20,586 bases of DNA from Dehalococcoidia bacterium (GTDB lineage Bacteria > Chloroflexota > Dehalococcoidia > SM23-28-2). This document shows, piece after piece, positions 9,501-16,193 of the stretch. The stretch's first letter is position 1. Every line of letters starts with the position of its first letter. The stretch is taken from assembly GCA_022866185.1 (NCBI GenBank), contig JALHUG010000173.1:1-20586 (forward strand), written 5' to 3'. A model generated the notes under the pieces. The model was not told the origin of the DNA. It made no database searches and was given only the letters and a program-made list of their open reading frames with translations. The position numbers and the translations under genes were made by a program.

Positions 9501-10176
9501 ACATTGGGACAGACCTGTCCTGCCATATGTGCAGATAGCGGTACGTGGCCCTCAGGACCTCGTTGAGATCCGGGTCCGTGAGTGAGCTGCCGATGAAGAC
9601 GACGCTTTGTATGAAGTGCGCTTTGAGGATGAGTGCGGCAGCACCACCCTCCCCGTAGGCGCGCATGTAATCGTCTGAGCACACCACTAGGTCCCTCACC
9701 TCCGTCGCAGTAGCCGCGCGTCCGTGGAGGTACATATAGCGAGACTTCGCCCGCAGCTCGGGGTACGAGCAAAGCTCGAATCGCCGACCGCTCGCTAGCG
9801 CGACGCTGGCGAGGTTCTCGTCATAGTTCGCAGTGATGAGCGGATCGATGTTCGAGATCTCATCGATAATTCGGTAGAGTCCAGGCGGCTCGGTGATGGG
9901 ACGGGCAAATAGTTGCTTCATAATCTCCAAGAAGCGCTGGTCTCCGAGAGCCGATCTGAATTCCTGGAAATCAACCGGGGCCGCGTCTGGACGAAAAGGA
10001 CGTTTCGGGGCACAACCTGCTTGCTCTTGCATCAAAGTGTGGAGAGCGCGCCAGGTGAGGTTCGTTCCTGCGGAGAGCCCGGCGCCGAGAAAGGCTGTTA
10101 CAAAACCCTCTCGGACCCCGTTGACCAGCTCTTGGAAATTCTTCTCAGATTCTGCGTTGTAGAATGGTCCCGGCAT
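6571..10176 (-). CDS. SIR2-domain NADase-like anti-phage defence protein with large helical-repeat C-terminus
   Basis: The protein has 1201 residues. The N-terminal ~250 residues form a SIR2-like Rossmann domain: GAGLSAG nucleotide loop at 31-37, ITANYDENL with N117, MYLHGRA with H151, and VVFIGSSLTDPDL with G196 and D201. N117 and H151 sit where the catalytic Asn/His pair lies in SIR2 NADases of the ThsA and DSR2 type. Residues about 300-1200 are almost entirely helical, with HEAT-like stretches (for example RELVRLLSSDEDMLRRVALH), and match no enzyme I recognise. DSR1/DSR2-type proteins share this layout: the C-terminus senses a phage product and the SIR2 domain depletes NAD+. The ATG has only a weak GAGAG site upstream. 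No partner gene adjoins it, so it may act alone. GC is visibly lower than in flanking genes, suggesting acquisition. The defence role is inference. Confidence 0.82.
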   Translation of the reverse strand: MPGPFYNAESEKNFQELVNGVREGFVTAFLGAGLSAGTNLTWRALHTLMQEQAGCAPKRPFRPDAAPVDFQEFRSALGDQRFLEIMKQLFARPITEPPGLYRIIDEISNIDPLITANYDENLASVALASGRRFELCSYPELRAKSRYMYLHGRAATATEVRDLVVCSDDYMRAYGEGGAAALILKAHFIQSVVFIGSSLTDPDLNEVLRATYRYLHIWQDRSVPMFAILPAESNPANGDLPLAEQIAIETSRFEARGLQPIWYVWDPDHTQLRIVLRRLQRETQPTLREPTFLRTAERLDDLGGREHPSPEEQRQLLELIRAVPEYARHFFTHATSPKWFDVLLEAGMLTAVVEPKADSEGRVRIVPWAAAEYVRRIAKTRPEAVVMTLQRLAGTENWHVRSVLAELASGLPNDHVQTALPILCQWLDSRYRADLLVGHYLVGLATRLAEEREASLGIQLLAALTKPKMARGTSVVELQVEDHELERLKPAVAALMKVDAEAIYRLFRDRLIETLELEYGGLVSRLRRPVIEDHDANDRRFDQALHFLVDGFRDALLAFVDTKPREGARELVRLLSSDEDMLRRVALHTLTQRPDLISTATVRPITRERLFDVAGCHEFGRLLRTHFARLPAKLQDLVHEGVVRGPETGEATDDDRSRILASWRWRLLSNIPKSSQTKQEKRWLRELRTKWGEREEPIRTWTWTWSPALGGGRDLSEVRKKGPDAVLGELRNTQGQWDEVRGLVREDPEGMLALAPKVSRHDFPNAWPYLDSYREAMKERRTFAWLPLIEMIERLAADLADSARDTEWAVSDLLRDGLANSEFGVPTDLLNRAFAVAVALLDRSARPLERGLPERKDLEFHQLNEPAGRAADSFMLYVWRKAILGGDEARTIPEEVRGRIEHALSGGWGGMELRHAFGQYIRTLEWCDPGWLLKSIKSLWPEGAGEAEVAARVAFFNGYLWGSAPLAKDVMRALVPQYRQVIPDVAVDDPIYLSERDLREQFAVHIVVGWILDVDGFSFDGLLGELLRVAPDEVRAHLVWFMGKEYDQATEPEWRDTLWTKMDEYWQGRSDALATLGAEDRSEELTRFCTWPSKVDASVEHFESRLHQAIDHVSVGFGIEQLLEYLSRKAEPEPRPCAALLDRIVRRWADDPEVYWIGRELEPTLAAILRSGGRPERQAVERIIGRLWMTGRGDFRHLLAD

Positions 10177-10209
10177 CTGTCTCTCACGTCCTGCGCCGTC
10201 GGCAAGACA

Positions 10210-10218
10210 ATTCTATCA
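10210..10218 (-). promoter_or_regulatory. Candidate extended -10 promoter for the SIR2 gene
   Basis: On the minus strand the sequence reads TGATAGAAT, an extended -10 (TGn plus TAGAAT, five of six bases of TATAAT). A start about 7 bases downstream would give a leader of roughly 25-30 nt before ATG 10176. No good -35 box is at the usual distance, which is tolerated with an extended -10. Confidence 0.4.
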
Positions 10219-10422
10219 TGCTGCGCAGCTCACAAGATCGGCCGCTACGGGCACCGTCGAGAGCGGGCCATCTTGCCGGGAGCGGTCTCCTCCGAGGTCA
10301 ACGTCATCCAAGGAAGATTGCCTGAAGCCCTGTCGAACGCTGGCGGGCGCAAGATTTCCGTCCGTATCTTTCTATGTCAAGTCGAACTTATTGAGATTTG
10401 CCAGTCTTTGCCCTTGTTCCTA

Positions 10423-10452
10423 TTGACATTGCGATGCTTCTTGATTGATAAT
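10423..10452 (+). promoter_or_regulatory. Sigma70-type promoter for the glycosyltransferase gene
   Basis: A perfect TTGACA at 10423-10428 is followed after 18 bases by GATAAT at 10447-10452 (five of six). The predicted start near 10459 leaves a leader of about 50 nt before GTG 10510. This supports the GTG start and argues against any longer upstream version of the protein. Confidence 0.6.
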
Positions 10453-10509
10453 GCGAATACCCGTTATGACCCTTGTGCCTTCTGCCATACAATCGGAGAA
10501 GCGTTCGTC

Positions 10510-11880
10510 GTGAACGACGTTACCTTCGCCATGCTCAGCTTCGAGGGGCCGGATCCCTACTCCCTTGCGGGGGGCCTTGGAAGCCGGGTCAGCGAGCTCT
10601 CCCACGCGCTTGCGTCGATGGGCTTTGAAACCCACCTCTTCTTCATCGGCGACCCCAACCTGCCAAGCCACGAGTCGAGGGAGGCGGATAGGCTTCATCT
10701 TCACCGCTGGTGCCAGTGGATCAGCCACTATCACCCCGGCGGCGTCTACGATGGCGAAGAGGGTAAGGTGTCCGATTGGGGGCGCTCTCTCCCTCCCTGG
10801 TTGGAGACCGAGCTGCTAGAGCCCAAGGTCGCCGGGGGCAGCTCCGTCGTCGTCTTGGCCGAGGAATGGCAGACCACTGGCTCCGTCCTCGCTCTTCGCG
10901 AGATCCTGGTCCGCCGGGGCTGGCAGGATCGTGTCCGCCTGCTGTGGAACGCCAACAACACCTATTCCTTCCACCGCATCGACTGGGGCAGGCTCAAGGA
11001 GGCCGCAACTATTACCACCGTCAGCCGATACATGAAACACACAATGTGGCGATCCGGGGTGGACGCCCTGGTTATCCCCAACGGCGTGCCAGATCGCTGG
11101 CTGCAGCCCCTAGAGCGTGAGGCCTCTCGCAACCTGTCTCAGCTCTTCCGCGGCCGCCTGACCCTGGTCAAGGTGGCCCGCTGGGACCCGGACAAGCGAT
11201 GGCTCATGGCCGTAGATGCTGTCGCGGAGGCCAAGCGCCTGGGGCTCCGACCCCTGTTCCTGGCCCGAGGGGGCGTGGACAGTCATCAGCACGAGGTTCT
11301 GGCTGGGGCCAAGCGTCACGGACTGCGGGTAGCTTCTATCCACTGGACCGGCCAGGACATAAGGGCGCTGGTGGATGCGATAGGCCCCGCAGTGGCTGCT
11401 GACATGCTAGTCCTTCAGGGCTACCTATCCGAGATGCAGCGCCGGGCACTTTTCCATACGGCAGACGCTGTGCTCGCCAATAGTGGATTGGAGCCATTCG
11501 GTCTGGTGGGACTGGAGACCATGGCTGCCGGCGGCGTGGCGTTCGTCGGCTGCACCGGCGAGGAGTACGCCACCCCGGGCTATGACGCCATCTCTCTACA
11601 GACGAACGACCCCCTCGAGATTGTGCACTACGTCGCCTACCTGCGCGGCTCCCCAGACGCGGAAGACAGGCTGCGACGCGCCGCGCGGCGCTCGGCAGCT
11701 CGCTACACCTGGCATTCGGTGATCCGTAGGGTCCTCATACCGATTCTGCAAGAAATGGGCGTGCGGTTCGCCCATCAGAAGCGCAGTCTGGATGCCTTCC
11801 CACCTGAGATCGCCCAGGAGTCGCTTCCAATGCTGACCACCCCTGCTGCCGCACCGGTAGCATTAGGGCGCGCCGGATAG
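10510..11880 (+). CDS. GT4-family glycosyltransferase
   Basis: The protein has 456 residues. GTG 10510 is chosen because GGAGAAG ends 8 bases upstream, a consensus promoter lies just before it, and the sequence from there begins with the usual first beta strand and Gly-rich loop of GT-B enzymes (FAMLSFEGPDPYSLAGGLG, G21-G24). The centre contains a TTVSRYMKHTM stretch followed by VIPNGVPDRWL, the domain linker. The C-terminal half has VKVARWDPDKRW and the EX7E nucleotide-sugar motif (E328 and E336 in EPFGLVGLE). It transfers a sugar from a nucleotide donor, presumably in the cytoplasm; donor and acceptor cannot be told. It is first in a run of three plus-strand genes, with 158 bp before the next start. 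ATG 10531 is an alternative start. Confidence 0.82.
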   Translation: MNDVTFAMLSFEGPDPYSLAGGLGSRVSELSHALASMGFETHLFFIGDPNLPSHESREADRLHLHRWCQWISHYHPGGVYDGEEGKVSDWGRSLPPWLETELLEPKVAGGSSVVVLAEEWQTTGSVLALREILVRRGWQDRVRLLWNANNTYSFHRIDWGRLKEAATITTVSRYMKHTMWRSGVDALVIPNGVPDRWLQPLEREASRNLSQLFRGRLTLVKVARWDPDKRWLMAVDAVAEAKRLGLRPLFLARGGVDSHQHEVLAGAKRHGLRVASIHWTGQDIRALVDAIGPAVAADMLVLQGYLSEMQRRALFHTADAVLANSGLEPFGLVGLETMAAGGVAFVGCTGEEYATPGYDAISLQTNDPLEIVHYVAYLRGSPDAEDRLRRAARRSAARYTWHSVIRRVLIPILQEMGVRFAHQKRSLDAFPPEIAQESLPMLTTPAAAPVALGRAG

Positions 11881-12038
11881 ACGTCGCCCCTGCAAGGCTT
11901 CCCGGAGCGCAAACCCAACGACTCCCCAAATTGACCGCCGGTCTCGCCCACCCATATACTAAGGCCCTAGTTCACAACCAAAGAGGTCGTTGCCCAATAG
12001 GGGACGACGAACTACAGGTCGCACCGGTCGCCGTGGAT

Positions 12039-13019
12039 ATGAGCCCTTCTGTTACCCTAGAGAGCTTCGATGGTCTTGTTTCCTCCTGGCCGGACCTGCG
12101 CCGCCGCCTACGGTGGGACTCCGTATTTGTTCTGCCTCAATGGCTGCGAGTCTGGTGGCAGGAGTTTGGCGCCGGAGTTGAGCCGTACTTGTGTGCTGTG
12201 AGGCAAGGGGAAGCCGTCGTGGGCATCGCCCCCCTTCTAGTGAAGGGGGAAGAGGCCTCCTTCATCGGCAGCGCTGATGTCTGCGACTATCTGGACTTTG
12301 TGGTGGCACCGGGAAGAGCGCAGGATTTCTTTGACATCCTCCTTGAAAACTTGCGGCAGAAGGGCATAGGCCGTCTGGACTTGTGTTGCCTGAGACCTGA
12401 CTCCACAACGGCCACCGATCTTGTGGGTCTGGCAGAGAGCCGAGGATATGGGGTTTCCTGCGAGCAGAAGGATGTTTCTTTCGAGCTCGATTTGCCAGCT
12501 ACTTGGGACGAATACCTGGGGATGCTGAGCACGAAACAGCGGCACGAGGTGAGGCGCAAGCTCAGGAAGCTGCACCAGGCGGGTGACGTGAGCTACCGCC
12601 TTGTCGATGGCGGCGACGCTCTTCCAGACATCATGGACGTCTTCTTGAAGATGCTACGGGAGAGCAGAGAATGCAAGGCGGCGTTCATGACTGCGCGGAT
12701 GGAATCCTTCTTCGTGTCGCTGGCAGAGACCATGGCCGAGGCCGGACTGCTGAAGTTCGGCATCCTGGAGTTCAACGCAGCGCCTGTGGCCGCCGTCATG
12801 TGCTTCGACTACGAAGGCACCGTCTACCTCTACAACAGCGGCTATGATCCCCAGTACAGCTCCCTGAGCGTGGGGTTGCTTTCCAAAGTCCTGTGCATCA
12901 AAGATAGCATCGAGAGGGGGAAGAAGAGGTTCGACTTCCTGAAAGGACACGAAGCATACAAGTATCGCTTGGGCGGCAGGGAAGTGCCCATATACAATTG
13001 CCAGATAGTGCTCAATTGA
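12039..13019 (+). CDS. GNAT-fold acyltransferase of the FemAB/CelD (BioF2-like, Acetyltransf_6) type
   Basis: The protein has 326 residues from ATG 12039. In-frame TTG 11931 and GTG 12033 are possible starts; none has a clear ribosome site, and I chose ATG because family-like sequence (SVTLESFDGLVSSWPDLRRR) begins there. The family pattern is present: VFVLPQWLRVWWQEFG near the N-terminus, a VVGIAPLLV strand, the basic KQRHEVRRKLRKL helix at 166-177 and the C-terminal signature FDFLKGHEAYKYRLGG at 298-313. Such proteins carry tandem GNAT folds and transfer acyl or aminoacyl groups, often in polysaccharide, cell-envelope or thiol-cofactor settings. The acceptor is unknown. It lies between two GT4 genes, 55 bp before the second, probably in one operon. 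Confidence 0.75.
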   Translation: MSPSVTLESFDGLVSSWPDLRRRLRWDSVFVLPQWLRVWWQEFGAGVEPYLCAVRQGEAVVGIAPLLVKGEEASFIGSADVCDYLDFVVAPGRAQDFFDILLENLRQKGIGRLDLCCLRPDSTTATDLVGLAESRGYGVSCEQKDVSFELDLPATWDEYLGMLSTKQRHEVRRKLRKLHQAGDVSYRLVDGGDALPDIMDVFLKMLRESRECKAAFMTARMESFFVSLAETMAEAGLLKFGILEFNAAPVAAVMCFDYEGTVYLYNSGYDPQYSSLSVGLLSKVLCIKDSIERGKKRFDFLKGHEAYKYRLGGREVPIYNCQIVLN

Positions 13020-13074
13020 CTTCAATCTGGCTGTTGGCACCATCGATTCAGACCAAGGGGGGAAGGAAGCTCCA

Positions 13075-14307
13075 GTGGCGGCAGGACAACTAAGAATAGC
13101 CATGCTCAGTGTCCATAGTTGCCCCGCGGGTAGGTTGGGGCGGCGAGACACCGGTGGCATGAGCGTCTACGTCCGAGAGCTTGCCCGCGAGCTGGGGAAA
13201 CGGGGGCACGGGGTAGATATCTACGCCCGCGCTCATGACCCGGCGGACGATCAGATCGTCGAACTGGGAGAGAATGCCCGCCTCATTCATCTGCAAGCGG
13301 GGGAGGTCGAGGACATACACAAGCTGGTGGTCTACTCCTATCTTGCCGACTTCCTCTGCGAGCTGGAATCATTCACAAAGCGCAACGGCCTGCAATATGA
13401 CTTGATACACAGCCACTACTGGCTATCGGGCTGGCTGGGAAGATGCGTGCAGCGTTGGTGGACTGTTCCCCACATCACGATGTTCCATACCCTGGGGGCG
13501 GTCAAGAACACGATCGGCGTGGGTGAGGAAGAACCCGAGCTTCGCATACGGGCCGAGAAGGAGCTGGCCAAGGATTGCCACCGCATCATCGCCGCCACGG
13601 AGAGAGAGAAACAGGACTTGATCCGCCACTACGATGCTTCCCCGGAGAGGATCGGGGTGGTCCCTTGCGGTGTGAACCTGGACCTGTTCCAACCCGTCGA
13701 CAAAGCACTTGCCCGCCGGCGGCTAGGCTTCAATGACGATAGCATCATCTTGTTTGTCGGCAGGATCGACCCATTGAAGGGCATCGACAGGCTGCTGATG
13801 GCTATGACATATCTGGAGAAGCAGCAGGGGCTCAGGCTGGTGGTAATCGGCGGCGATGATGATAGCGAGGCCGAAGTGGAAAGGCTGCAGAGGCTATCCC
13901 AGAGGCTCCATATCCAGGATTCGGTTACCTTTGCCGGCCCGGTAAGGCAGGAGGAGCTGCCTTCCTACTACAGTGCTGCCCATGTCTGCGTTCTCCCCTC
14001 CTACTACGAGAGCTTTGGGCTGGTAGCCCTGGAATCCCTGGCTTGCGGAACGCCGGTGGTAGCAGCCGGAGTGGGAGGCATCGAGAGCGTTGTCCGGCAA
14101 GGGGAGACCGGCTATGTGGTGGAAGACAATGCTCCCCTTCGCCTTGCCGATCGGATAGCTGCCCTTCTTTCAAGGCCGGATGGCAGTGCCCAGTCTGCCA
14201 GTTCCACGCGGGCGTCAGTGCTCCGGTTCGGCTGGCCAAACATCGCTGACGCGATAGTCGAGGAATATAACCTGCTGCTTGGGAGCTATGTCGCCCACGT
14301 ATGCTAG
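13075..14307 (+). CDS. GT4 glycosyltransferase of the MshA / sucrose-phosphate-synthase-like subgroup
   Basis: The protein has 410 residues. The GTG start has GGAAGGAAG ending 5 bases upstream. The N-terminus shows DTGGMSVYVRELA (G27-G28-M29), the loop of MshA and sucrose-phosphate synthases. MFHTLGAVKN (T139, K144) and PELRIRAEKEL (R157) resemble the stretch in MshA that binds the inositol-phosphate acceptor. The linker is VVPCGVNLDLF, then FVGRIDPLKGIDRL (R230, K235) contacts donor phosphates, and the EX7E motif is E312/E320. By family, the reaction would be sugar transfer from a nucleotide sugar (UDP-GlcNAc in MshA) to a phosphorylated acceptor. MshA is supported by length and by the nearby PIG-L deacetylase and tandem-GNAT genes. 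A generic sugar-phosphate acceptor is the alternative. Its stop overlaps the stop of the convergent gene within a single CTAG. Confidence 0.8.
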   Translation: MAAGQLRIAMLSVHSCPAGRLGRRDTGGMSVYVRELARELGKRGHGVDIYARAHDPADDQIVELGENARLIHLQAGEVEDIHKLVVYSYLADFLCELESFTKRNGLQYDLIHSHYWLSGWLGRCVQRWWTVPHITMFHTLGAVKNTIGVGEEEPELRIRAEKELAKDCHRIIAATEREKQDLIRHYDASPERIGVVPCGVNLDLFQPVDKALARRRLGFNDDSIILFVGRIDPLKGIDRLLMAMTYLEKQQGLRLVVIGGDDDSEAEVERLQRLSQRLHIQDSVTFAGPVRQEELPSYYSAAHVCVLPSYYESFGLVALESLACGTPVVAAGVGGIESVVRQGETGYVVEDNAPLRLADRIAALLSRPDGSAQSASSTRASVLRFGWPNIADAIVEEYNLLLGSYVAHVC

Positions 14308-15242
14308 TCTAGCGTCTTCTCGTACCAGGCACTGGTCGACGAAACCTTGAAACCAACGGACTCATAGAGAGCACAGGCCGCCGCATTCTCGCTATCCACC
14401 GTCAGCTCAGCCGCTTCGATGCCTTTGCTCTTCAGATGGGCTAACCCTGCCAGGAGCGCCCGCTTACCTATGCCTTTCCCTCGGTAATCAGGGTCCACCC
14501 CCAGCATGAGGATACGCCCCTTGTTTGTGCCAGCGGCGTCCTCCCCCAGGCTCACCGCCGTCCAGCAATAGCCAATGGGCCTATCCCCCTGGAAGATCAG
14601 GACCACATCCTCCGGGGAGCAGCCAATCATACCGAGGCGGTAGGCAATCTCTTCCGCGCTGTTGGGATTATAGGCCCAGGTGCCTGCAAAGGAACGATTC
14701 TGGATCTGGGCCAGCTTGTCCTCCTCACCGCGCTGGAGGTGACGGCAGGGGAGAGCGACCTGCTCCGCAGCCAGCAAGTGAACCTCGGGAAGCTCCAGCC
14801 GCAGGTCAAGGAACCGGCGAACAAACCCGAAGCCCAGCTTAGACAGCAGAGCTTTGGCGGCGACATTGTCCTCCGCCACATTGACGTGGGCCACTCTTGC
14901 CCCCGATTCTCTGGCACGGCGGCTGGCGCGGTGAAACAGCTCGGTGGCCAGGCCATTCCTCCGGTGCTCGGGGTGAACCAGGCAATCGAGCACAGCACGC
15001 CCGATGCCCAGCTCTGGTCTCACATCCATGTAGCCGACAACCTTGCCGGCTGCCTCGGCTACAAACAGGTCCCGTTCGGGGAGGTAGTTTGGCCGACCGA
15101 GCCACTGAGCCAGGACCTGCGACGAAGTGCAACGTCCGGTTGGCGCCAGCTCTTCGGCTTCAACGTTCAACTGGACGTAGCCGCCGAAGTCGTCGGGACG
15201 AAAGCTTCTGATGACGTAGGGGGGATCGCTCATCTTGGTCAA
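14304..15242 (-). CDS. Tandem-GNAT acetyltransferase, MshD-like in size and layout
   Basis: The protein has 312 residues with two complete GNAT domains. The first spans about 8-150 and has the acetyl-CoA loop HRRNGLA (93-99) and VNVAEDNVAAKALLSKLGF. The second spans about 165-310 and has YRGKGIG (253-259) and VDSENAAACALYESVGF. TTG 15242 is taken as start because GAGGA lies 5 bases upstream; ATG 15233 lacks a good site. Mycothiol synthase MshD is also about 315 residues with two GNAT domains and ends with a similar YxxxGF..S...Y segment. MshD acetylates the cysteinyl amine of Cys-GlcN-Ins. The specific MshD call is tentative, because tandem GNATs serve many substrates. It lies opposite the MshA-like gene and divergent from the PIG-L gene. 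Confidence 0.72.
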   Translation of the reverse strand: MTKMSDPPYVIRSFRPDDFGGYVQLNVEAEELAPTGRCTSSQVLAQWLGRPNYLPERDLFVAEAAGKVVGYMDVRPELGIGRAVLDCLVHPEHRRNGLATELFHRASRRARESGARVAHVNVAEDNVAAKALLSKLGFGFVRRFLDLRLELPEVHLLAAEQVALPCRHLQRGEEDKLAQIQNRSFAGTWAYNPNSAEEIAYRLGMIGCSPEDVVLIFQGDRPIGYCWTAVSLGEDAAGTNKGRILMLGVDPDYRGKGIGKRALLAGLAHLKSKGIEAAELTVDSENAAACALYESVGFKVSSTSAWYEKTLD

Positions 15243-15287
15243 TGGTATCCTCGGCCACTGGCTCGCCGTTGGTGGTTTAGTTCTCGA

Positions 15288-15348
15288 CCCCCGCCTGAAG
15301 GCGGGGGCATCGGATTCGCCTCCCCATGCCCCAGCCTTGAGGCTGGGG
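15288..15348. repeat. Two tandem covarying hairpins, IS200/IS605-like palindromes
   Basis: Two perfect 9-bp stems with 2-base loops lie 21 bp apart. The first is CCCCCGCCT (15288-15296) with AGGCGGGGG (15299-15307). The second is CCCCAGCCT (15329-15337) with AGGCTGGGG (15340-15348). They differ at one stem pair, C-G (15292/15303) versus A-T (15333/15344), so the change is compensated. No transposase or TnpB frame is nearby. Such subterminal hairpins mark ends of IS200/IS605 elements and their non-autonomous derivatives. A two-hairpin terminator or REP unit is the alternative. The rest of this 227-bp intergenic region holds only the candidate deacetylase promoter. Confidence 0.6.
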
Positions 15349-15412
15349 TTGTGTGCGAACCTGAGAGTTCAGAACCCACCAATCATGAACCAATTACTAT
15401 CCTCGGCAGCAA

Positions 15413-15441
15413 TTGTAGCAGCTTGGCGGATGTCCTAGAAT
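15413..15441 (+). promoter_or_regulatory. Candidate promoter of the PIG-L deacetylase gene
   Basis: TTGTAG (15413-15418, three of six) is followed after 17 bases by TAGAAT (15436-15441, five of six). The predicted start near 15448 gives a leader of about 22 nt that includes the GAGGAG ribosome site before ATG 15470. The -35 is weak, the spacing ideal. Confidence 0.45.
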
Positions 15442-15469
15442 TGAGGTCTCAGACTGAGGAGACGTGTTG

Positions 15470-16168
15470 ATGACGACGAAGCCAGCCCAGGTAATGGTAA
15501 TCACGCCTCACCCAGACGATGCGGAGTACGGCGTTGCTGGAACGGTGGCTCGCTGGACCAGAGAGGGCAAGGAGATCATATACGTAGTGTGCACCAATGG
15601 CGACAAAGGCACCAGCGACCCCAGCATGAAGCCGGAGGAGCTGGCCAGGATCAGGGAGCAGGAGCAACTGGCCGCGGCCAAGCTGCTGGGCGTGAGAGAG
15701 GTCATATTCCTGCGCCATCCAGACCAGGGCCTGGAGGATACACCCGAGTTCAGGAAAGAGATCGTCCGCCTGATAAGGATGTATCGGCCTGAGACGGTGG
15801 TGACCGCTGACCCCTACCGGCGCTATATTTGGCACCGCGATCACCGAGTCACCGGCCAGGTTACCCTGGATGCTATCTTCCCCTACGCTCGCGATCGCCT
15901 TTCCTACCCCGAACTGCTGGATGAAGGGCTCCAGCCCCACACCGTCAGAGAGGTACTGCTCTGGGCCTCCGAGGACCTGAACTACCGCTCCGACATCACC
16001 GATACCTTCGATATCAAGATCGCGGCCCTGCGCTGCCACAAGAGCCAGGTGGGACAACACCCCTCGCTGGAGGTAGAGAAATTCTTGCGGCAGCGCCATC
16101 AAACGATGGCCGAGGGCGAGGATTTCGAGCTGGCCGAGGCTTTCCACCGGGTGGAGGTACTGTGGTAG
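15470..16168 (+). CDS. PIG-L / LmbE-family zinc-dependent N-acetylglucosaminyl deacetylase (MshB/BshB-like)
   Basis: The protein has 232 residues. ATG 15470 is chosen over GTG 15464 because GAGGAG at 15456-15461 is 8 bases upstream of the ATG but only 2 from the GTG. The zinc site is complete: TPHPDDAEYG gives H14 and D17 as ligands and D16 as the usual general base, and WHRDH supplies the third ligand, H125. The Rossmann-like core carries YVVCTNGDKGTSDPS and the IREQEQLAAAKLLGV helix typical of the family. Length matches BshB-type members (~230) better than MshB (~300). These enzymes remove acetyl from GlcNAc-linked substrates in thiol, GPI-like or antibiotic pathways. Together with the MshA-like and MshD-like neighbours it suggests a thiol or glycolipid route, but the substrate is not shown by the sequence. 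Confidence 0.85.
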   Translation: MTTKPAQVMVITPHPDDAEYGVAGTVARWTREGKEIIYVVCTNGDKGTSDPSMKPEELARIREQEQLAAAKLLGVREVIFLRHPDQGLEDTPEFRKEIVRLIRMYRPETVVTADPYRRYIWHRDHRVTGQVTLDAIFPYARDRLSYPELLDEGLQPHTVREVLLWASEDLNYRSDITDTFDIKIAALRCHKSQVGQHPSLEVEKFLRQRHQTMAEGEDFELAEAFHRVEVLW

Positions 16169-16193
16169 GCCGTTCCCCTGGCAGCAGCGCCAG

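Larger units (their letters stand above)
10177..10509. other. 333-bp intergenic region between divergent SIR2 and glycosyltransferase genes
   Basis: No gene is supported here. It holds a candidate promoter for each flanking gene (near 10210-10218 on the minus strand and 10423-10452 on the plus strand). An imperfect inverted repeat pairs CAAGATCGGCC near 10233 with GGGCCATCTTG ending at 10275. The remaining ~150 bp (10276-10422) have no feature I can name. The frame of the downstream glycosyltransferase stays open through this region without coding character. Confidence 0.5.

Noticed and set aside
10375..10380. Minus-strand TTGACA as a -35 for the SIR2 gene
   Set aside because: At 16-18 bases downstream there is only AAATCT-like sequence, a poor -10, and the leader would be about 170 nt.
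9913..10509. In-frame 5' extension of the GT4 gene giving a 655-residue protein
   Set aside because: The extension runs antisense to the SIR2 start, looks non-coding in composition, and is separated from GTG 10510 by a consensus promoter and ribosome site.
11931..12038. TTG-initiated 36-residue extension of the FemAB/CelD-like GNAT
   Set aside because: It lacks a ribosome site and resembles no family N-terminus; kept as an alternative start only.
16178..16193. CTGGC-AGCAGC-GCCAG hairpin between the convergent deacetylase and metallo-hydrolase genes
   Set aside because: The 5-bp stem has a 6-base loop and no T-run; too weak to call a terminator.
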